From NCBI GenBank assembly GCA_022601345.1, contig JAJACU010000034.1, forward strand, positions 1 through 57,565: a DNA stretch of 57,565 nt. The letters are read 5' to 3'. Below, in pieces: positions 44,619-53,893 of the stretch. The DNA comes from Chlamydiota bacterium. Lineage in GTDB: Bacteria; Chlamydiota; Chlamydiia; Chlamydiales; JAAZZY01. Within the stretch, counting starts at the first letter, position 1; each line of letters begins with the position of its first letter. The notes beneath the pieces were generated by a model. That model worked only from the letters and a program-made list of their open reading frames with translations, ran no database searches and was not told the origin of the DNA. Both the position numbers and the translations under genes were made by a program.

Positions 44619-45358
44619 AGTCCCTAACCTATCCTCATTTCTGTGATTTGGATATCGAGTACTTAGGCCCATCTCTTGATGCAGGAGAAGCTCCCACTGT
44701 TATTTATTTCTCCCTTTGTGCTCAAGAAAGTCTTTCTTTAGACCCTTTCAATCAACCTGCAGTGTTTCTAAAAAAGAAAGGCTTCCGAGTTTATTCAATC
44801 ACTCTTCCAGGTCATGGCCAAGGTTTTGACAAATATAAAGCCATGCAATATTGGGCTGATCACTTAGATAAACTCTATGTATTTATTCAAAATGTAAACA
44901 AGTTCATTGACCATATAGTGGACACAAGTCTTGCAAAGGCCAATCAAATTGGCGTGATGGGGCTATCTCGTGGGGGTTTTATAGCCACACATCTAGCGGC
45001 CCATCCACATGTAAAAGCTGCCCTTGGCTTTGCGCCCGTAACAAACTTAGTAGCCCTTAATGAATTTCAAGAACTCAACTCAAATCCTCTTTTGGAAGAA
45101 CTTTCTTTAGAAGCCATTTTAAATTCTCTTATAAAGAAAAAAATTAGACTCTACATCGGTAATCGTGATGTTAGAGTAAGTACAGCCAGTGCATTTAATT
45201 TTATATCTAAGCTTGCCGAAGCTGCCTTTCAAAAGCGTATACGTTCTTCAAATGCTGAACTTATTGTCGGTCCTTCAATTGGGCAACATGGACATGGAAC
45301 CTCTCCTCAAACCTTTGATGAAGGAGCCTCTTGGCTTGAAAAACAAATTGTTAAATAA
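44615..45358 (+). CDS. alpha/beta-hydrolase (prolyl oligopeptidase/dienelactone type)
   Basis: The 247-residue protein contains the nucleophile elbow GLSRGGF in the middle, a TLPGHGQG loop, a likely acid in IGNRDVRV and His in QHGHGTSP, so the catalytic triad is complete. No signal peptide is present. It overlaps pcnB by four bases (ATGA), showing translational coupling, and is followed after 51 bases by the glycosyltransferase gene. Hydrolysis of an ester or peptide is expected; its presence in a lipid A gene run does not by itself prove a lipid substrate. Confidence 0.82.
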   Translation: MKSLTYPHFCDLDIEYLGPSLDAGEAPTVIYFSLCAQESLSLDPFNQPAVFLKKKGFRVYSITLPGHGQGFDKYKAMQYWADHLDKLYVFIQNVNKFIDHIVDTSLAKANQIGVMGLSRGGFIATHLAAHPHVKAALGFAPVTNLVALNEFQELNSNPLLEELSLEAILNSLIKKKIRLYIGNRDVRVSTASAFNFISKLAEAAFQKRIRSSNAELIVGPSIGQHGHGTSPQTFDEGASWLEKQIVK

Positions 45359-45409
45359 TGTAATTATCAGTAGGATTACTCCTAACTTTTAAAAGAAAAG
45401 GCTCTAAAA

Positions 45410-46123
45410 TTGTTAATTAAACACTCAGTAATAATCCCAATAAAAGACGAAGAGCATAATATTCCAATTCTTGCTGCAGAAGTAGAAGAGGTCATGAACA
45501 AATTAAATGAGCCATGGGAGCTTATCTATATTGACGATGGCTCCAAAGATAACAGTTTAAGTATACTCAAGAAGCTTCAAGAGCAAATGCCAACTCTTAG
45601 AGTGCTGTCTTTCAAAAAAAATTATGGTCAATCAAGCGCTTTTGATGCAGGTTTTAAGCTCGCATCTGGAGAGCTTATTATAACCTTAGACGGCGATCTA
45701 CAAAATGATCCTAAAGATATTCCCAAGCTACTCGACGCTTTAGAAAAAAATGATATGGTTTGTGGATGGCGACAAAAACGCAAAGACACTATCTTTAAAA
45801 GAATTATTTCAAAACCTTCCAACATTGTGCGCTCTAGACTATGCAAAGATCAAATTCACGACACAGGATGCTCTTTGAAAGTCTTTAGAAAGTCATCGCT
45901 TTCTAAAATCAGAGGATTTCATGGAATGCATCGATTTTTCCCGGCTCTTTTTAAAGTAGAGGGTATGTCTGTTGGAGAAGTTAAAGTTTCTCATAGAGCA
46001 CGAACTCAAGGAAAAAGTAAATACCACCTTTTTAACCGCAGCATTGGCCCCATGCTAGATATGTTTGTAGTTTATTGGATGAGAAAAAGACGGCTGCGCT
46101 ATAAAGTTAATGAGGATGTCTAG
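45410..46123 (+). CDS. GT2 glycosyltransferase, dolichyl-phosphate-sugar synthase like
   Basis: The 237-residue GT-A protein begins with SVIIPIKDEEHNIPILAAEVEE, has IYIDDGSKDNS for nucleotide-sugar binding, the metal motif DGDLQNDP, and HDTGCSLKVFRKS in the acceptor region, the pattern of ArnC/GtrB/DPM1-type enzymes that move a sugar onto a polyprenyl phosphate. It lacks the C-terminal membrane helices of ArnC. TTG is the start, with AAAAGG upstream. The LABN protein gene begins at the very next base after its stop. GT2 plus LABN proteins commonly work in lipid A or envelope sugar modification. Confidence 0.9.
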   Translation: MLIKHSVIIPIKDEEHNIPILAAEVEEVMNKLNEPWELIYIDDGSKDNSLSILKKLQEQMPTLRVLSFKKNYGQSSAFDAGFKLASGELIITLDGDLQNDPKDIPKLLDALEKNDMVCGWRQKRKDTIFKRIISKPSNIVRSRLCKDQIHDTGCSLKVFRKSSLSKIRGFHGMHRFFPALFKVEGMSVGEVKVSHRARTQGKSKYHLFNRSIGPMLDMFVVYWMRKRRLRYKVNEDV

Positions 46124-46807
46124 TTGGAATTTAAGCACTGGGTGTACTTTGGACTGGGAACGCTTGCTACAATCCCCTTTGGGTTACGAAGTGTTCTGCA
46201 ATGGTTTCTAAGCGAATACAAAAAGAAAAGCCACGTAACTGTAGCTTTTTGGACATTATCAATAGCTGGAAACGTACTTATGCTTGCCCATTACTTAGTG
46301 CAGGTTCAATTTCACCTTTACTTTATTCGCTTTTTTCCTTTCTATTTCGCCTTTAGACAATATGCTCTTATGAAAGGTAGAGCAAAACCTTTTTCATGGA
46401 AAAGGCTCATCAAAAGCTTAACAGTTATAACCTTTAGCTTTACTATCCTTTTTATGATAAGAGTATATGCTGAATATGGAAACTTGCGTTGGATCTCCAA
46501 TCCTTTGATGCCATGGTCAAAGTCAATTAGAGATGTTTCTTCTCTTTGGCATGTTTTAGGTTTTATAGGTGCAACGCTATTTATGAGCCGCCTTTGGCTG
46601 CAATGGTGGCAATCTGAAAAGGCAAGCCAAAGCATCCTACCTTCTAGTTTCTGGTGGATAAGCTTAATTGGTGCAAGCCTTACTCTTAGCTACGCCCTTT
46701 ACATACAAGATCTAGTCACTGCCCTTGGCTATAGCTTAGGACTTATCCCATATGTACGCAATCTTATGCTCATAAAAAGAGAGTCAAAAGCTAGAGAGGC
46801 GCTATGA
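46124..46807 (+). CDS. membrane protein with two LABN domains
   Basis: The 227-residue integral membrane protein has two copies of the lipid-A-biosynthesis N-terminal (LABN) motif. The second copy is clear: RLWLQWWQSEKASQSILPSS then FWWISLIGASLTLSYALY and GYSLGLIPYVRNL. The first is more diverged (LRSVLQWFLSEYKKKSHVT, FWTLSIAGNVLMLAHYLV, FAFRQY). TTG start right after the glycosyltransferase stop, with GAGG upstream. It overlaps lpxB by four bases. In Chlamydiaceae this domain is, from memory, fused to LpxB (about 607 residues); here it is a separate gene, which suggests a split or an ancestral arrangement. Confidence 0.88.
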   Translation: MEFKHWVYFGLGTLATIPFGLRSVLQWFLSEYKKKSHVTVAFWTLSIAGNVLMLAHYLVQVQFHLYFIRFFPFYFAFRQYALMKGRAKPFSWKRLIKSLTVITFSFTILFMIRVYAEYGNLRWISNPLMPWSKSIRDVSSLWHVLGFIGATLFMSRLWLQWWQSEKASQSILPSSFWWISLIGASLTLSYALYIQDLVTALGYSLGLIPYVRNLMLIKRESKAREAL

Positions 46808-47982
46808 GTATAGATTTATTTGTATTCGCAGGAGAGACAAGTGGTGATGTACATGGAGCCACTATTTTAAAGAGATTAAGAGAAATTCACCCTAAGCTAA
46901 AAATTACAGCTGTTGCAGGGCCAAAAATGCGAGACATCGGCGTTGATCTTTTTATGCCCATGGAAAACTTCCAAGTAATGGGTTATAGCGCTGTTTTTAA
47001 AAGGCTACCCGAGCTCATTTATCAGTTCAAAAAAACTTTAAACTTCATCTTAAAAGAAAAACCGAAAGCTGTTTTGTTTATTGATTTTCCTGGTTTTAAT
47101 TTGAGAATGGCAAAAGCACTTCGCAAGAAAGACTTTCAAGGTAAACTTATCCATTACATTTGCCCTACTGTTTGGGCCCATGGAAAAAACCGAGTCTACA
47201 CTCTATCTGCCACTTTAGACAGCCTGCTCTCAATATTTCCCTTTGAGCATAAATATTTTGAAGAGACTTCTTTAAAGCCAACATATGTTGGACACCCTCT
47301 AATAGAACAAGCACTATTTGTAGCCAAACCAGAAGACAAACTCAACTTAGACACTAAAAGCAAAGAGAAACCACTTATTGGTATTTTTCCAGGTAGTCGC
47401 ACACATGAAATAAAACAAAACCTCCCTAAAATTTTACAATCCTGTGAGATTTTTAAATCTAATAATCCTCAATACCTTTTTGTCATATCAGTTGCTGAAA
47501 AAAAACTCGAGACTCACATTAGAAAATATATTCAACAATCAAATCTATTGCTTGATAAAGATATTGTTCTCTTGTCTTCAAAAGAAAACCTACACTTAAT
47601 GAGTAAAATTGATGCGGCTATTGCAACATCTGGAACGATTACTTTTGAGCTTGGCGTCATGAAAGTCCCAACCGCTGTGGTTTATCACCTCTCTCCTTTC
47701 AACGCATTTGTAGCACGCCACATCATTAAAATTAGAATGGCCTACTACTGCATTGTAAATATCATCTGCAATAAACACGTCTTTCCTGAGCTATATTACT
47801 TAGATTTTGTTCCTCAAAAAGTAGCTAGTACTCTGCACCAACTCTGCCAGGAAGGCTCTTACCTTAGAAAAAACAGCATCCAAGGTTGTTTAGAGATGCT
47901 TAAAATTATGAACTCTGAAAAAATGCCTTCTGTTGTAGTTGCAAAAGAAATCAGCTCTTTAATTTATGAAACGACTGTCTAG
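46804..47982 (+). CDS. lpxB: lipid-A-disaccharide synthase
   Basis: GT19 enzyme that joins UDP-2,3-diacylglucosamine and lipid X to make the lipid A disaccharide. The 392-residue protein starts MSIDLFVFAGETSGDVHGA, then GPKMRDIGVDLF and MENFQVMGYSAV, YICPTVWAHGKNRV, and the donor-binding C-terminal region with GIFPGSRTHEIKQNLP and AIATSGTITFELG. It is standard single-enzyme length, without the N-terminal extension of Chlamydia LpxB. It overlaps the LABN gene by four bases and the next gene by 17, so it sits in the middle of a tight operon. Confidence 0.96.
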   Translation: MSIDLFVFAGETSGDVHGATILKRLREIHPKLKITAVAGPKMRDIGVDLFMPMENFQVMGYSAVFKRLPELIYQFKKTLNFILKEKPKAVLFIDFPGFNLRMAKALRKKDFQGKLIHYICPTVWAHGKNRVYTLSATLDSLLSIFPFEHKYFEETSLKPTYVGHPLIEQALFVAKPEDKLNLDTKSKEKPLIGIFPGSRTHEIKQNLPKILQSCEIFKSNNPQYLFVISVAEKKLETHIRKYIQQSNLLLDKDIVLLSSKENLHLMSKIDAAIATSGTITFELGVMKVPTAVVYHLSPFNAFVARHIIKIRMAYYCIVNIICNKHVFPELYYLDFVPQKVASTLHQLCQEGSYLRKNSIQGCLEMLKIMNSEKMPSVVVAKEISSLIYETTV

Positions 47983-48649
47983 ATCAAAGTTATTTCGAGC
48001 CATACAAAAAAAGCTCTTCCCTTCTTTTGTCAAATTAATTATGCGCTTTATTTTGTGGACTTCAAAGGTAGAACTTGTCGGCCTAGAAGGTTTTTATGAG
48101 CAAGTAGATCAGCACCCTTCAATTATTATGCTCTGGCACAATAGAGTTGTCTTGGGCCCTAATTTCTTTGGAGAGTACATGGAGCCCTCCTCTAATTACA
48201 CGGCTTATGTCAGTAACAGTAGAGATGGCGAATGGCTTGCACTCGCTACTGAGTCTTACAAAAACGGCTTTACTATACGCGTGCCCAAATTCGACAAGCA
48301 CAAATCACTAAGAGAATTTATTAAGACACTCAAGAAATCCATTGTACTTATTACACCTGATGGCCCCGTGGGCCCAGCATATCAAATTAAACCCGGTGTA
48401 ATTGTAGCAGCACAGGTTGCCAAAGCTCAAATCTTTCCATTTAGCTGGAGTGCTTCAAAGTACTGGAGATTTTCATCCTGGGACCGCATGATTATCCCCA
48501 AACCCTTTGGAAAAATTGTTATCGGATATGGAGAACCATTCTTCATAGATCCCAAAAAAGAAATCTCTATATCTGAAAAAATAAAGCATGCTGAAGAGAG
48601 ACTTACAAGTTTCAAAGAAAAGTTAAATAGGCATCTTATCTCAAAGTAG
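47966..48649 (+). CDS. DUF374 lysophospholipid acyltransferase-like protein
   Basis: The 227-residue protein of the LPLAT superfamily has a hydrophobic N-terminal stretch after a basic start, the MLWHNRVVLGP block with the likely catalytic His, SNSRDGEWLA, and the LITPDGPVGPAYQIKPGV motif that is diagnostic for the DUF374 branch. It presumably transfers an acyl chain to a lipid or lipid A precursor at the inner membrane. It begins 17 bases inside the end of lpxB, so a lipid A-related role is the best inference. It ends three bases from the convergent sulfotransferase gene. Confidence 0.9.
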   Translation: MKRLSRSKLFRAIQKKLFPSFVKLIMRFILWTSKVELVGLEGFYEQVDQHPSIIMLWHNRVVLGPNFFGEYMEPSSNYTAYVSNSRDGEWLALATESYKNGFTIRVPKFDKHKSLREFIKTLKKSIVLITPDGPVGPAYQIKPGVIVAAQVAKAQIFPFSWSASKYWRFSSWDRMIIPKPFGKIVIGYGEPFFIDPKKEISISEKIKHAEERLTSFKEKLNRHLISK

Positions 48650-48652
48650 CTT

Positions 48653-49522
48653 TTATCCAATCACTTTAACATTAGCCTCATCATTTAAATCAGGTGAACT
48701 ATCAAGATATGGAGCCATCCAGTTTGGATCTGTTTCATAGCCAAATGCAAGTAAAAACTTTGTCCATTGATTAGCCTTAAAAGCTTCGAGGTGCTCTCTT
48801 TTGAAAGCCTCTTTCCACTGCCCTATTTTACCCTTTCTGAAAGTAGGGGTATTGCCCCAAATTTGATCCGCAATTTCGGTAGTTTTTTCATCTGATAATT
48901 TTATATTCAGGTGGTTGGCAATTTTATTAATTGCTGTAGCCTGTTTTTTTTGTTCCCCCCCACCTTTAACGCCCACTAAGTCTTCAAAACGTACTACAAT
49001 AATATTTTTAGGAAGAGGTTTAATACTCATTAACCTTTTAGCTTCTTCTAGCTGTTTTCTCAAAAGCCAATACATATTGACCCCTATTTTGTCACCTTCT
49101 TGATTGATTACAGATTTTAACTTTTCATCAAAAGTAGTTTCATTTAGCCATCTTACAAGAAAGGTTTTATTACGAGTGACCAGAAATTCAGGTGTATGCA
49201 CTCCTCGAAGATTAGACCTAAATAGTGAGTCAATAAAGTAGACAATAGACACCATTATATCGCGAGGATCTCTCACAGAGGCAATATAGCCTATGTTGGG
49301 GTCTAGCTGTCTAAAATTCAATCTCTTGTCATAATATATATGATGAGGAGGACCACACTTATTGTACCCTAATTTTTTCAGGATTTTTTCAATTAAATGG
49401 GTTCCTGACTTAGGTACAGTCAACAATCTAAATGGCTTTTTTGCAGCTACAGCTGATGTATCTTGAAACTTAATATAGCTAGTGTTTGCTAAACTTTGGC
49501 TCAAACAATCCATTAATCTCAT
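48653..49522 (-). CDS. PAPS-dependent sulfotransferase-like protein
   Basis: The 289-residue protein has the sulfotransferase P-loop-like motif TVPKSGTHLI (residues 35-44) that binds the 5'-phosphosulfate of PAPS, and the 3'-phosphate-binding VRDPRDIMVS (83-92). A C-terminal FRKGKIGQWKEAF segment matches the family's conserved RKGxxGDWK loop. A sulfate transfer to a small molecule or carbohydrate is expected; the acceptor is unknown. The start follows AAGGAACCTT. An intracellular bacterium would need PAPS, made by itself or taken from the host; I see no PAPS genes in this window. Confidence 0.85.
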   Translation of the reverse strand: MRLMDCLSQSLANTSYIKFQDTSAVAAKKPFRLLTVPKSGTHLIEKILKKLGYNKCGPPHHIYYDKRLNFRQLDPNIGYIASVRDPRDIMVSIVYFIDSLFRSNLRGVHTPEFLVTRNKTFLVRWLNETTFDEKLKSVINQEGDKIGVNMYWLLRKQLEEAKRLMSIKPLPKNIIVVRFEDLVGVKGGGEQKKQATAINKIANHLNIKLSDEKTTEIADQIWGNTPTFRKGKIGQWKEAFKREHLEAFKANQWTKFLLAFGYETDPNWMAPYLDSSPDLNDEANVKVIG

Positions 49523-49661
49523 AAGGTTCCTTTATCGCTTTAAATTAAAAAGTAAAACGATAGCACCCCAAAAAGAAAATAACACTTAAATATTTAAAGT
49601 GCGTAATGAAAAATTGTGACGGGTTCACTAGAGTTTAGCCTCTAAAAAACACGGGCAATTG

Positions 49662-50165
49662 TTAAACCCAGCGACAGTTCTGCTCAGTTGTATAACAACC
49701 TGATTTACGTCCGCTTAAATGCTGGTTACATATTTCTATAATATCACATTTACGATGACTGCCCCATTGACCAAACGAATTAAATAAGTTCGATGATCCT
49801 GAATATAAATTCGAATGGAAGTAGTTACTACGGGGCCTAGCGAATAAATTATAGTGAGGCCTTCTGTATGAAGAGGAACTCCCACTTGATGATAAGGCTA
49901 CAGCAAATAAAGCGATTCCTATTGTAAGGATTCCCGCAATAACTAAAGAACAACCATCAGAATGCATATGCGAGTATGTTCTAGGTCTTGAGTAGTAATA
50001 ACTACTACCAAAACCCGATCCATATCCGCTTGTCTGTGTATAGGTTTCTCCAACCTTTGTTGCCGTTGTTCCTACTACAGGATCGTGACTTTGATGATTT
50101 TTAGTTGAGTAGGTTTCTCCTACCTTCGTGCTTGTTTGTCCAATTATTGGGTCAAAAGTTGTCAT
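49662..50165 (-). CDS. hypothetical membrane protein with short N-terminal repeats
   Basis: The 167-residue product opens with a 15-residue motif repeated twice (DPIIGQTSTKVGETY and DPVVGTTATKVGETY), then a Ser/Tyr/Gly-rich stretch, one hydrophobic helix (CSLVIAGILTIGIALFAVAL, about 72-91), a second Ser/Arg/Tyr-rich part and a Cys-containing C-terminus with four Cys (CDIIEIC, GCYTTEQNC). GAGGATTGT precedes the ATG. I recognise no family. The layout (single helix with low-complexity flanks) would fit an envelope or secreted protein. It is divergent from the hydrolase at 50393. Confidence 0.65.
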   Translation of the reverse strand: MTTFDPIIGQTSTKVGETYSTKNHQSHDPVVGTTATKVGETYTQTSGYGSGFGSSYYYSRPRTYSHMHSDGCSLVIAGILTIGIALFAVALSSSGSSSSYRRPHYNLFARPRSNYFHSNLYSGSSNLFNSFGQWGSHRKCDIIEICNQHLSGRKSGCYTTEQNCRWV

Positions 50166-50392
50166 AATACAATCCTCTGCTAAAATTTTCTCAAAAGGAT
50201 AGCTTTGGGATATAAAGATTGTATAAAGGGTTTTAACATATCTATTTGCACAAATAATAACTAAAGATCTTCTGATTTAACCAAACTTTTTCTTTAATCA
50301 TTTGACAGCAGCTGCTCTAATACAAGGTTTATAAAAAATCTCCTTAGTGTTAAAATAGCTCATAACATAAATTTTAACCACCAATTGACTCG

Positions 50393-51394
50393 ATGACAAA
50401 GATTACTTTTTTTGTTTTATTAGCACTGAGCCCTCTATATCTATGCGGAGAGGTAGATTTCACTTCCGCCCAAGTTATATCCTCTAGAGCGCAGGAGTCA
50501 AAAAGAATTGAAAGAATGTGCATAAGAAATGCACCATTCTATGACATTGAAGAAGGAGAGTCTTATAGGGACATCACTCAACAGCTTTTAAAAAGCGAGA
50601 TTACCCCTGACATCATCAAAGCCCAGATTGAGAAACAAAAACGCTCTTTTGTTGCTTTCCAATATCCATCTGATGGAAAAATAGTAAAAGGATACATTTC
50701 CTTTACACCAGACTGTGAAAATGCCCCATTAGTGGTGTTTTTGCGAGGAGGCAGCAAGATGCTTGGTCTGATGAACCCTGCTTCAGACTTTTCTTGCATA
50801 AGAAATTATACTGTTATTGGAACAGCGTACCGCGATGGCATATCTGAAGGGAAGGATGAATTTGGTGGTGATGATGTAAATGATGTGAAAAACCTCGTGT
50901 CATACATTCCTCAAATAGAATCTATGCTAAAGCTAAGGTTAAACCCAGCTAAAAGATTTATTCTCGGAGCTAGTCGCGGCGGGATGCAAATGCTACTTGC
51001 TCTCCAGCGCTTTCCCTTTTTACAGTCCTATTTTGATAAAGCTGTATCCTTGTCTGGGCCTATGAACTTGCACACGACCATTGCTTCAAGAGATGCAATG
51101 AAACAAATGTTCATTAATGATTTCGGTCTCGTTTTCAATGGAAACCAAGAAGATTGGCTTAACTATAGGAGCCCAGTTAAACATTGCGCAGCCCTAAGCA
51201 ACACGCAGCCTTTGTTAATTATTCAAGGGAAAGAAGATAACCGCGTTATGGTTGATCATGGGAGAGAAATGTTTAAAGAGTTAAAGCATCTTGAAAAAAA
51301 TGCAACCTACTGGGAAATAGAAGGGGGCACCCACTGCCTTACTAATCACAAAGACAGAATGGAAATGATCGCAAATTGGCTAGAAAATGATTGA
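50393..51394 (+). CDS. exported alpha/beta-hydrolase (prolyl oligopeptidase-like)
   Basis: The 333-residue protein has a signal peptide (MTKITFFVLLALSPLYLCGE). The mature part has an LVVFLRGGS oxyanion strand, the nucleophile elbow GASRGGM with Ser194, a probable acid in QGKEDNRVM and the catalytic His in GGTHCLTNH, a complete serine-hydrolase triad of the S9/dienelactone-hydrolase-like type. It probably acts in the periplasm or outside the cell as an esterase or peptidase. The 227-base divergent region upstream is AT-rich without a clear consensus promoter. tRNA-Phe lies downstream on the other strand. Confidence 0.85.
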   Translation: MTKITFFVLLALSPLYLCGEVDFTSAQVISSRAQESKRIERMCIRNAPFYDIEEGESYRDITQQLLKSEITPDIIKAQIEKQKRSFVAFQYPSDGKIVKGYISFTPDCENAPLVVFLRGGSKMLGLMNPASDFSCIRNYTVIGTAYRDGISEGKDEFGGDDVNDVKNLVSYIPQIESMLKLRLNPAKRFILGASRGGMQMLLALQRFPFLQSYFDKAVSLSGPMNLHTTIASRDAMKQMFINDFGLVFNGNQEDWLNYRSPVKHCAALSNTQPLLIIQGKEDNRVMVDHGREMFKELKHLEKNATYWEIEGGTHCLTNHKDRMEMIANWLEND

Positions 51395-51488
51395 TTTTTT
51401 CAAAGTCATAGAAGCCTAGCAAATGCAAGCACGCTTTAGGTTATTGAATAGTTTGGTAATATACTAGGATCTTGAATCTAAAAAGGTG

Positions 51489-51561
<73 letters not shown>

Positions 51562-51634
51562 ATCAAATTGACGCATCAATATAGAAGCTCAGATTATTTT
51601 ATTCAACGGTTATTTTGCAGATAAAGAAAAGATA

Positions 51635-53626
51635 TTACCGACTGAAAACATTTAATTTACTATGACTCTTCGATTGATTCATCTCGACCATATCTTTCAA
51701 GATATTAGTTGCTTCCTCTAGCTGAACATCTTTTTGAGAAGATCTACTATCATGCTGGCCATTTTCAAGATTTTTTAAATAAGCTTGAAATTCTTTATTT
51801 TTAGCTAACCTCTTAGCACTATTTTTTTTCAAATCAGGCACCATAGCTTTCCAAGTATCCACTCTTTTTTGAAGAGTTGGCAAATAAAAGCGAGTAAAAA
51901 TATCTTTAGCTCGTGCATCTAAATCAGCTAATTTATCTTCGTAAGCAGGCTCTATCGAGTCACGAGAAAGTGGGGCTGTTACAAATTGCTCACCTATCTT
52001 TTCATAATAGTATTCTGAAGGAAGCACAATATCAGCTTTAACACCATCTAGTTGAGTGCACTTCCCACTCACAGTATAATATCTGCCAATGGTCACTTTA
52101 AAATAATGTTTAGGATTAGGAAGAGTTAATGTTTGGTATTGAACAGAGCCTTTTCCAAAAGTTTGTGGATCACCCACTATAACAGCAATTCCATAATCAC
52201 TTAAAGTTCCAGCCACAATTTCTGAAGATGAAGCTGAAAGTCGTGAAGTTAAGATAACCAATGGACCACCATAAGCTTTCTTACCTTCTAAATCTCTAAG
52301 ATAATGAAGCTTTCCATCAGAAAACTTTGCAGCTGCAACAACTCCATTAGACATAAAAAGTCCGGCAACTTCTATAGCCTGTAGAAAGTAGCCTCCTGTG
52401 TTTTGTCGAATATCAAAGATCAACCCTTTTAGATCTCCTTGAGCCTTCAAGCTTTCAATAGCTTTCTTCATATCTTTTGAAGAACTAACACCGGCTTGGT
52501 TATCATAAAATGAATTCAAAGTAATTCTTCCAATAATGCCGTCTTGAAAAGGTTCATAGTCTACTTCTATCAATCGAGTCGTTAGGCCGACCTTCTCACG
52601 GAAAACAACAACAGACTTCTCTTTTAAGTTGCCTTGAGAGTCAGCTGTACGTACAGAAATTTGAAGCTTTTCATTTTCTCCACCGTGAAGAAGCTCAATA
52701 ATTTCCTTATATTTTAAATCTTTTATTTCTTTATTATTAATTGAAATAACTTCATCACCGACTGCAATATCACCGCTTTTCTCTGCAGGGCCATTTTTAG
52801 TAATTTCATAAACTGTAATTCCTCGATAATCTCTTTGAAGAACAAGTCCTACTCCATAAAACCCTTTGCTCAAAGAACTTTGCATCATTCTTGTCTCTCC
52901 TGGAGAAAAATACTCAGTATGAGTATCTAGACTTCGCGTTAAAGACTTCAATGTATGAAATGCAAGATTGTGATCAGACTGTTGCTTAGCATTTTGATTG
53001 CTGTCGGGGTAATAGTTACTTTCATACTCACGCATGCGGCTCTCATAATACTCAAACATTTTTTGATAGTCTTGAGATGTTGCGACAAACGGTGTAGATC
53101 GATCTTGCATGGTGATAAAGCGTTGCATATGCTGCTTTTGACGATTTACTAAATCGGGCTGACCACGAGCAAAAGAAATTGAGCCGTCATTACTTGCTCG
53201 AGAGTTATTTTTTGACATAACATTTCGCTCTACCTCATGACGCATAAGTTCTCTATTTGTCCTAGCTCGGACAATTGCTGTTTCAACAAGAGCTTGAAGT
53301 TGCTCATAATAATAAAGGTCACCTTTGTAGTATCGATTTACTGCATCTGAGAGCATACTATCAGAGGGGTTGTAAAAGGTGCTTATTTCAGACTCTGTAA
53401 GGTAGTATTTGAGCACATCGAATCTATCTAGATATAGTCTAAAAGAGCGCTTAACAATTTCTGGTTTCATCTCTTTTTGTTCCACATGGTAGACAAACAT
53501 GTCATCCATAACCTCCTTAACATGAGAAGGTTTTAGATTAAACTGTTGCTGTGCCAAAAGAGGCGTTGCAATGCCAATCATCCAAAGAAGTAGAAAAGAA
53601 ATTACTTTTGTTGTTGCTCGTTTCAC
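51635..53626 (-). CDS. tsp: tail-specific C-terminal processing protease
   Basis: The 663-residue exported protease has an N-terminal signal peptide (VKRATTKVISFLLLWMIGIATPLLA), a long helical domain with RSLDTHTEYFSPGE, a PDZ domain (GFYGVGLVLQRDYRGITVYE to GEN) and the S41 catalytic core with Ser in SASSSEIVAGTLSDYG and Lys in TFGKGSVQ. A C-terminal domain follows. It corresponds to chlamydial Tsp (CT441). The frame is open from 53770, but the GTG at 53626 has AGAGGAG upstream and starts the signal peptide. It degrades periplasmic proteins; chlamydial Tsp has also been discussed in host-protein cleavage. Confidence 0.95.
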   Translation of the reverse strand: MKRATTKVISFLLLWMIGIATPLLAQQQFNLKPSHVKEVMDDMFVYHVEQKEMKPEIVKRSFRLYLDRFDVLKYYLTESEISTFYNPSDSMLSDAVNRYYKGDLYYYEQLQALVETAIVRARTNRELMRHEVERNVMSKNNSRASNDGSISFARGQPDLVNRQKQHMQRFITMQDRSTPFVATSQDYQKMFEYYESRMREYESNYYPDSNQNAKQQSDHNLAFHTLKSLTRSLDTHTEYFSPGETRMMQSSLSKGFYGVGLVLQRDYRGITVYEITKNGPAEKSGDIAVGDEVISINNKEIKDLKYKEIIELLHGGENEKLQISVRTADSQGNLKEKSVVVFREKVGLTTRLIEVDYEPFQDGIIGRITLNSFYDNQAGVSSSKDMKKAIESLKAQGDLKGLIFDIRQNTGGYFLQAIEVAGLFMSNGVVAAAKFSDGKLHYLRDLEGKKAYGGPLVILTSRLSASSSEIVAGTLSDYGIAVIVGDPQTFGKGSVQYQTLTLPNPKHYFKVTIGRYYTVSGKCTQLDGVKADIVLPSEYYYEKIGEQFVTAPLSRDSIEPAYEDKLADLDARAKDIFTRFYLPTLQKRVDTWKAMVPDLKKNSAKRLAKNKEFQAYLKNLENGQHDSRSSQKDVQLEEATNILKDMVEMNQSKSHSKLNVFSR

Positions 53627-53893
53627 AGTTTGACTCCTCTTCGTCAAATAATCTAGGCTAGGTAATTCCGCTCTTTGCGGCCCCACATACCAACCTATAA
53701 GTTTGAAAAAATATTTACTCAACCTTTTTCTAATAATAATTATTGGATCTTTCAACCCCCTATTATTCAAAAATTTAGAAAAAAATTTTTTTCAATTTTT
53801 CCAAGTTTCTAATTTCTGTAGTTTCTTATGCTAAAGGACTTGCATAGAAACCTCTTTTCTGATACCTTTGCAAAAAGTGTTTTGGTATTAAGT

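Noticed and set aside
53778-53793. 16-base A7/T7 palindrome between tsp and scpA as an operator
   Set aside because: It is a simple A-tract/T-tract in very AT-rich DNA; a perfect palindrome of this composition is easily due to chance.
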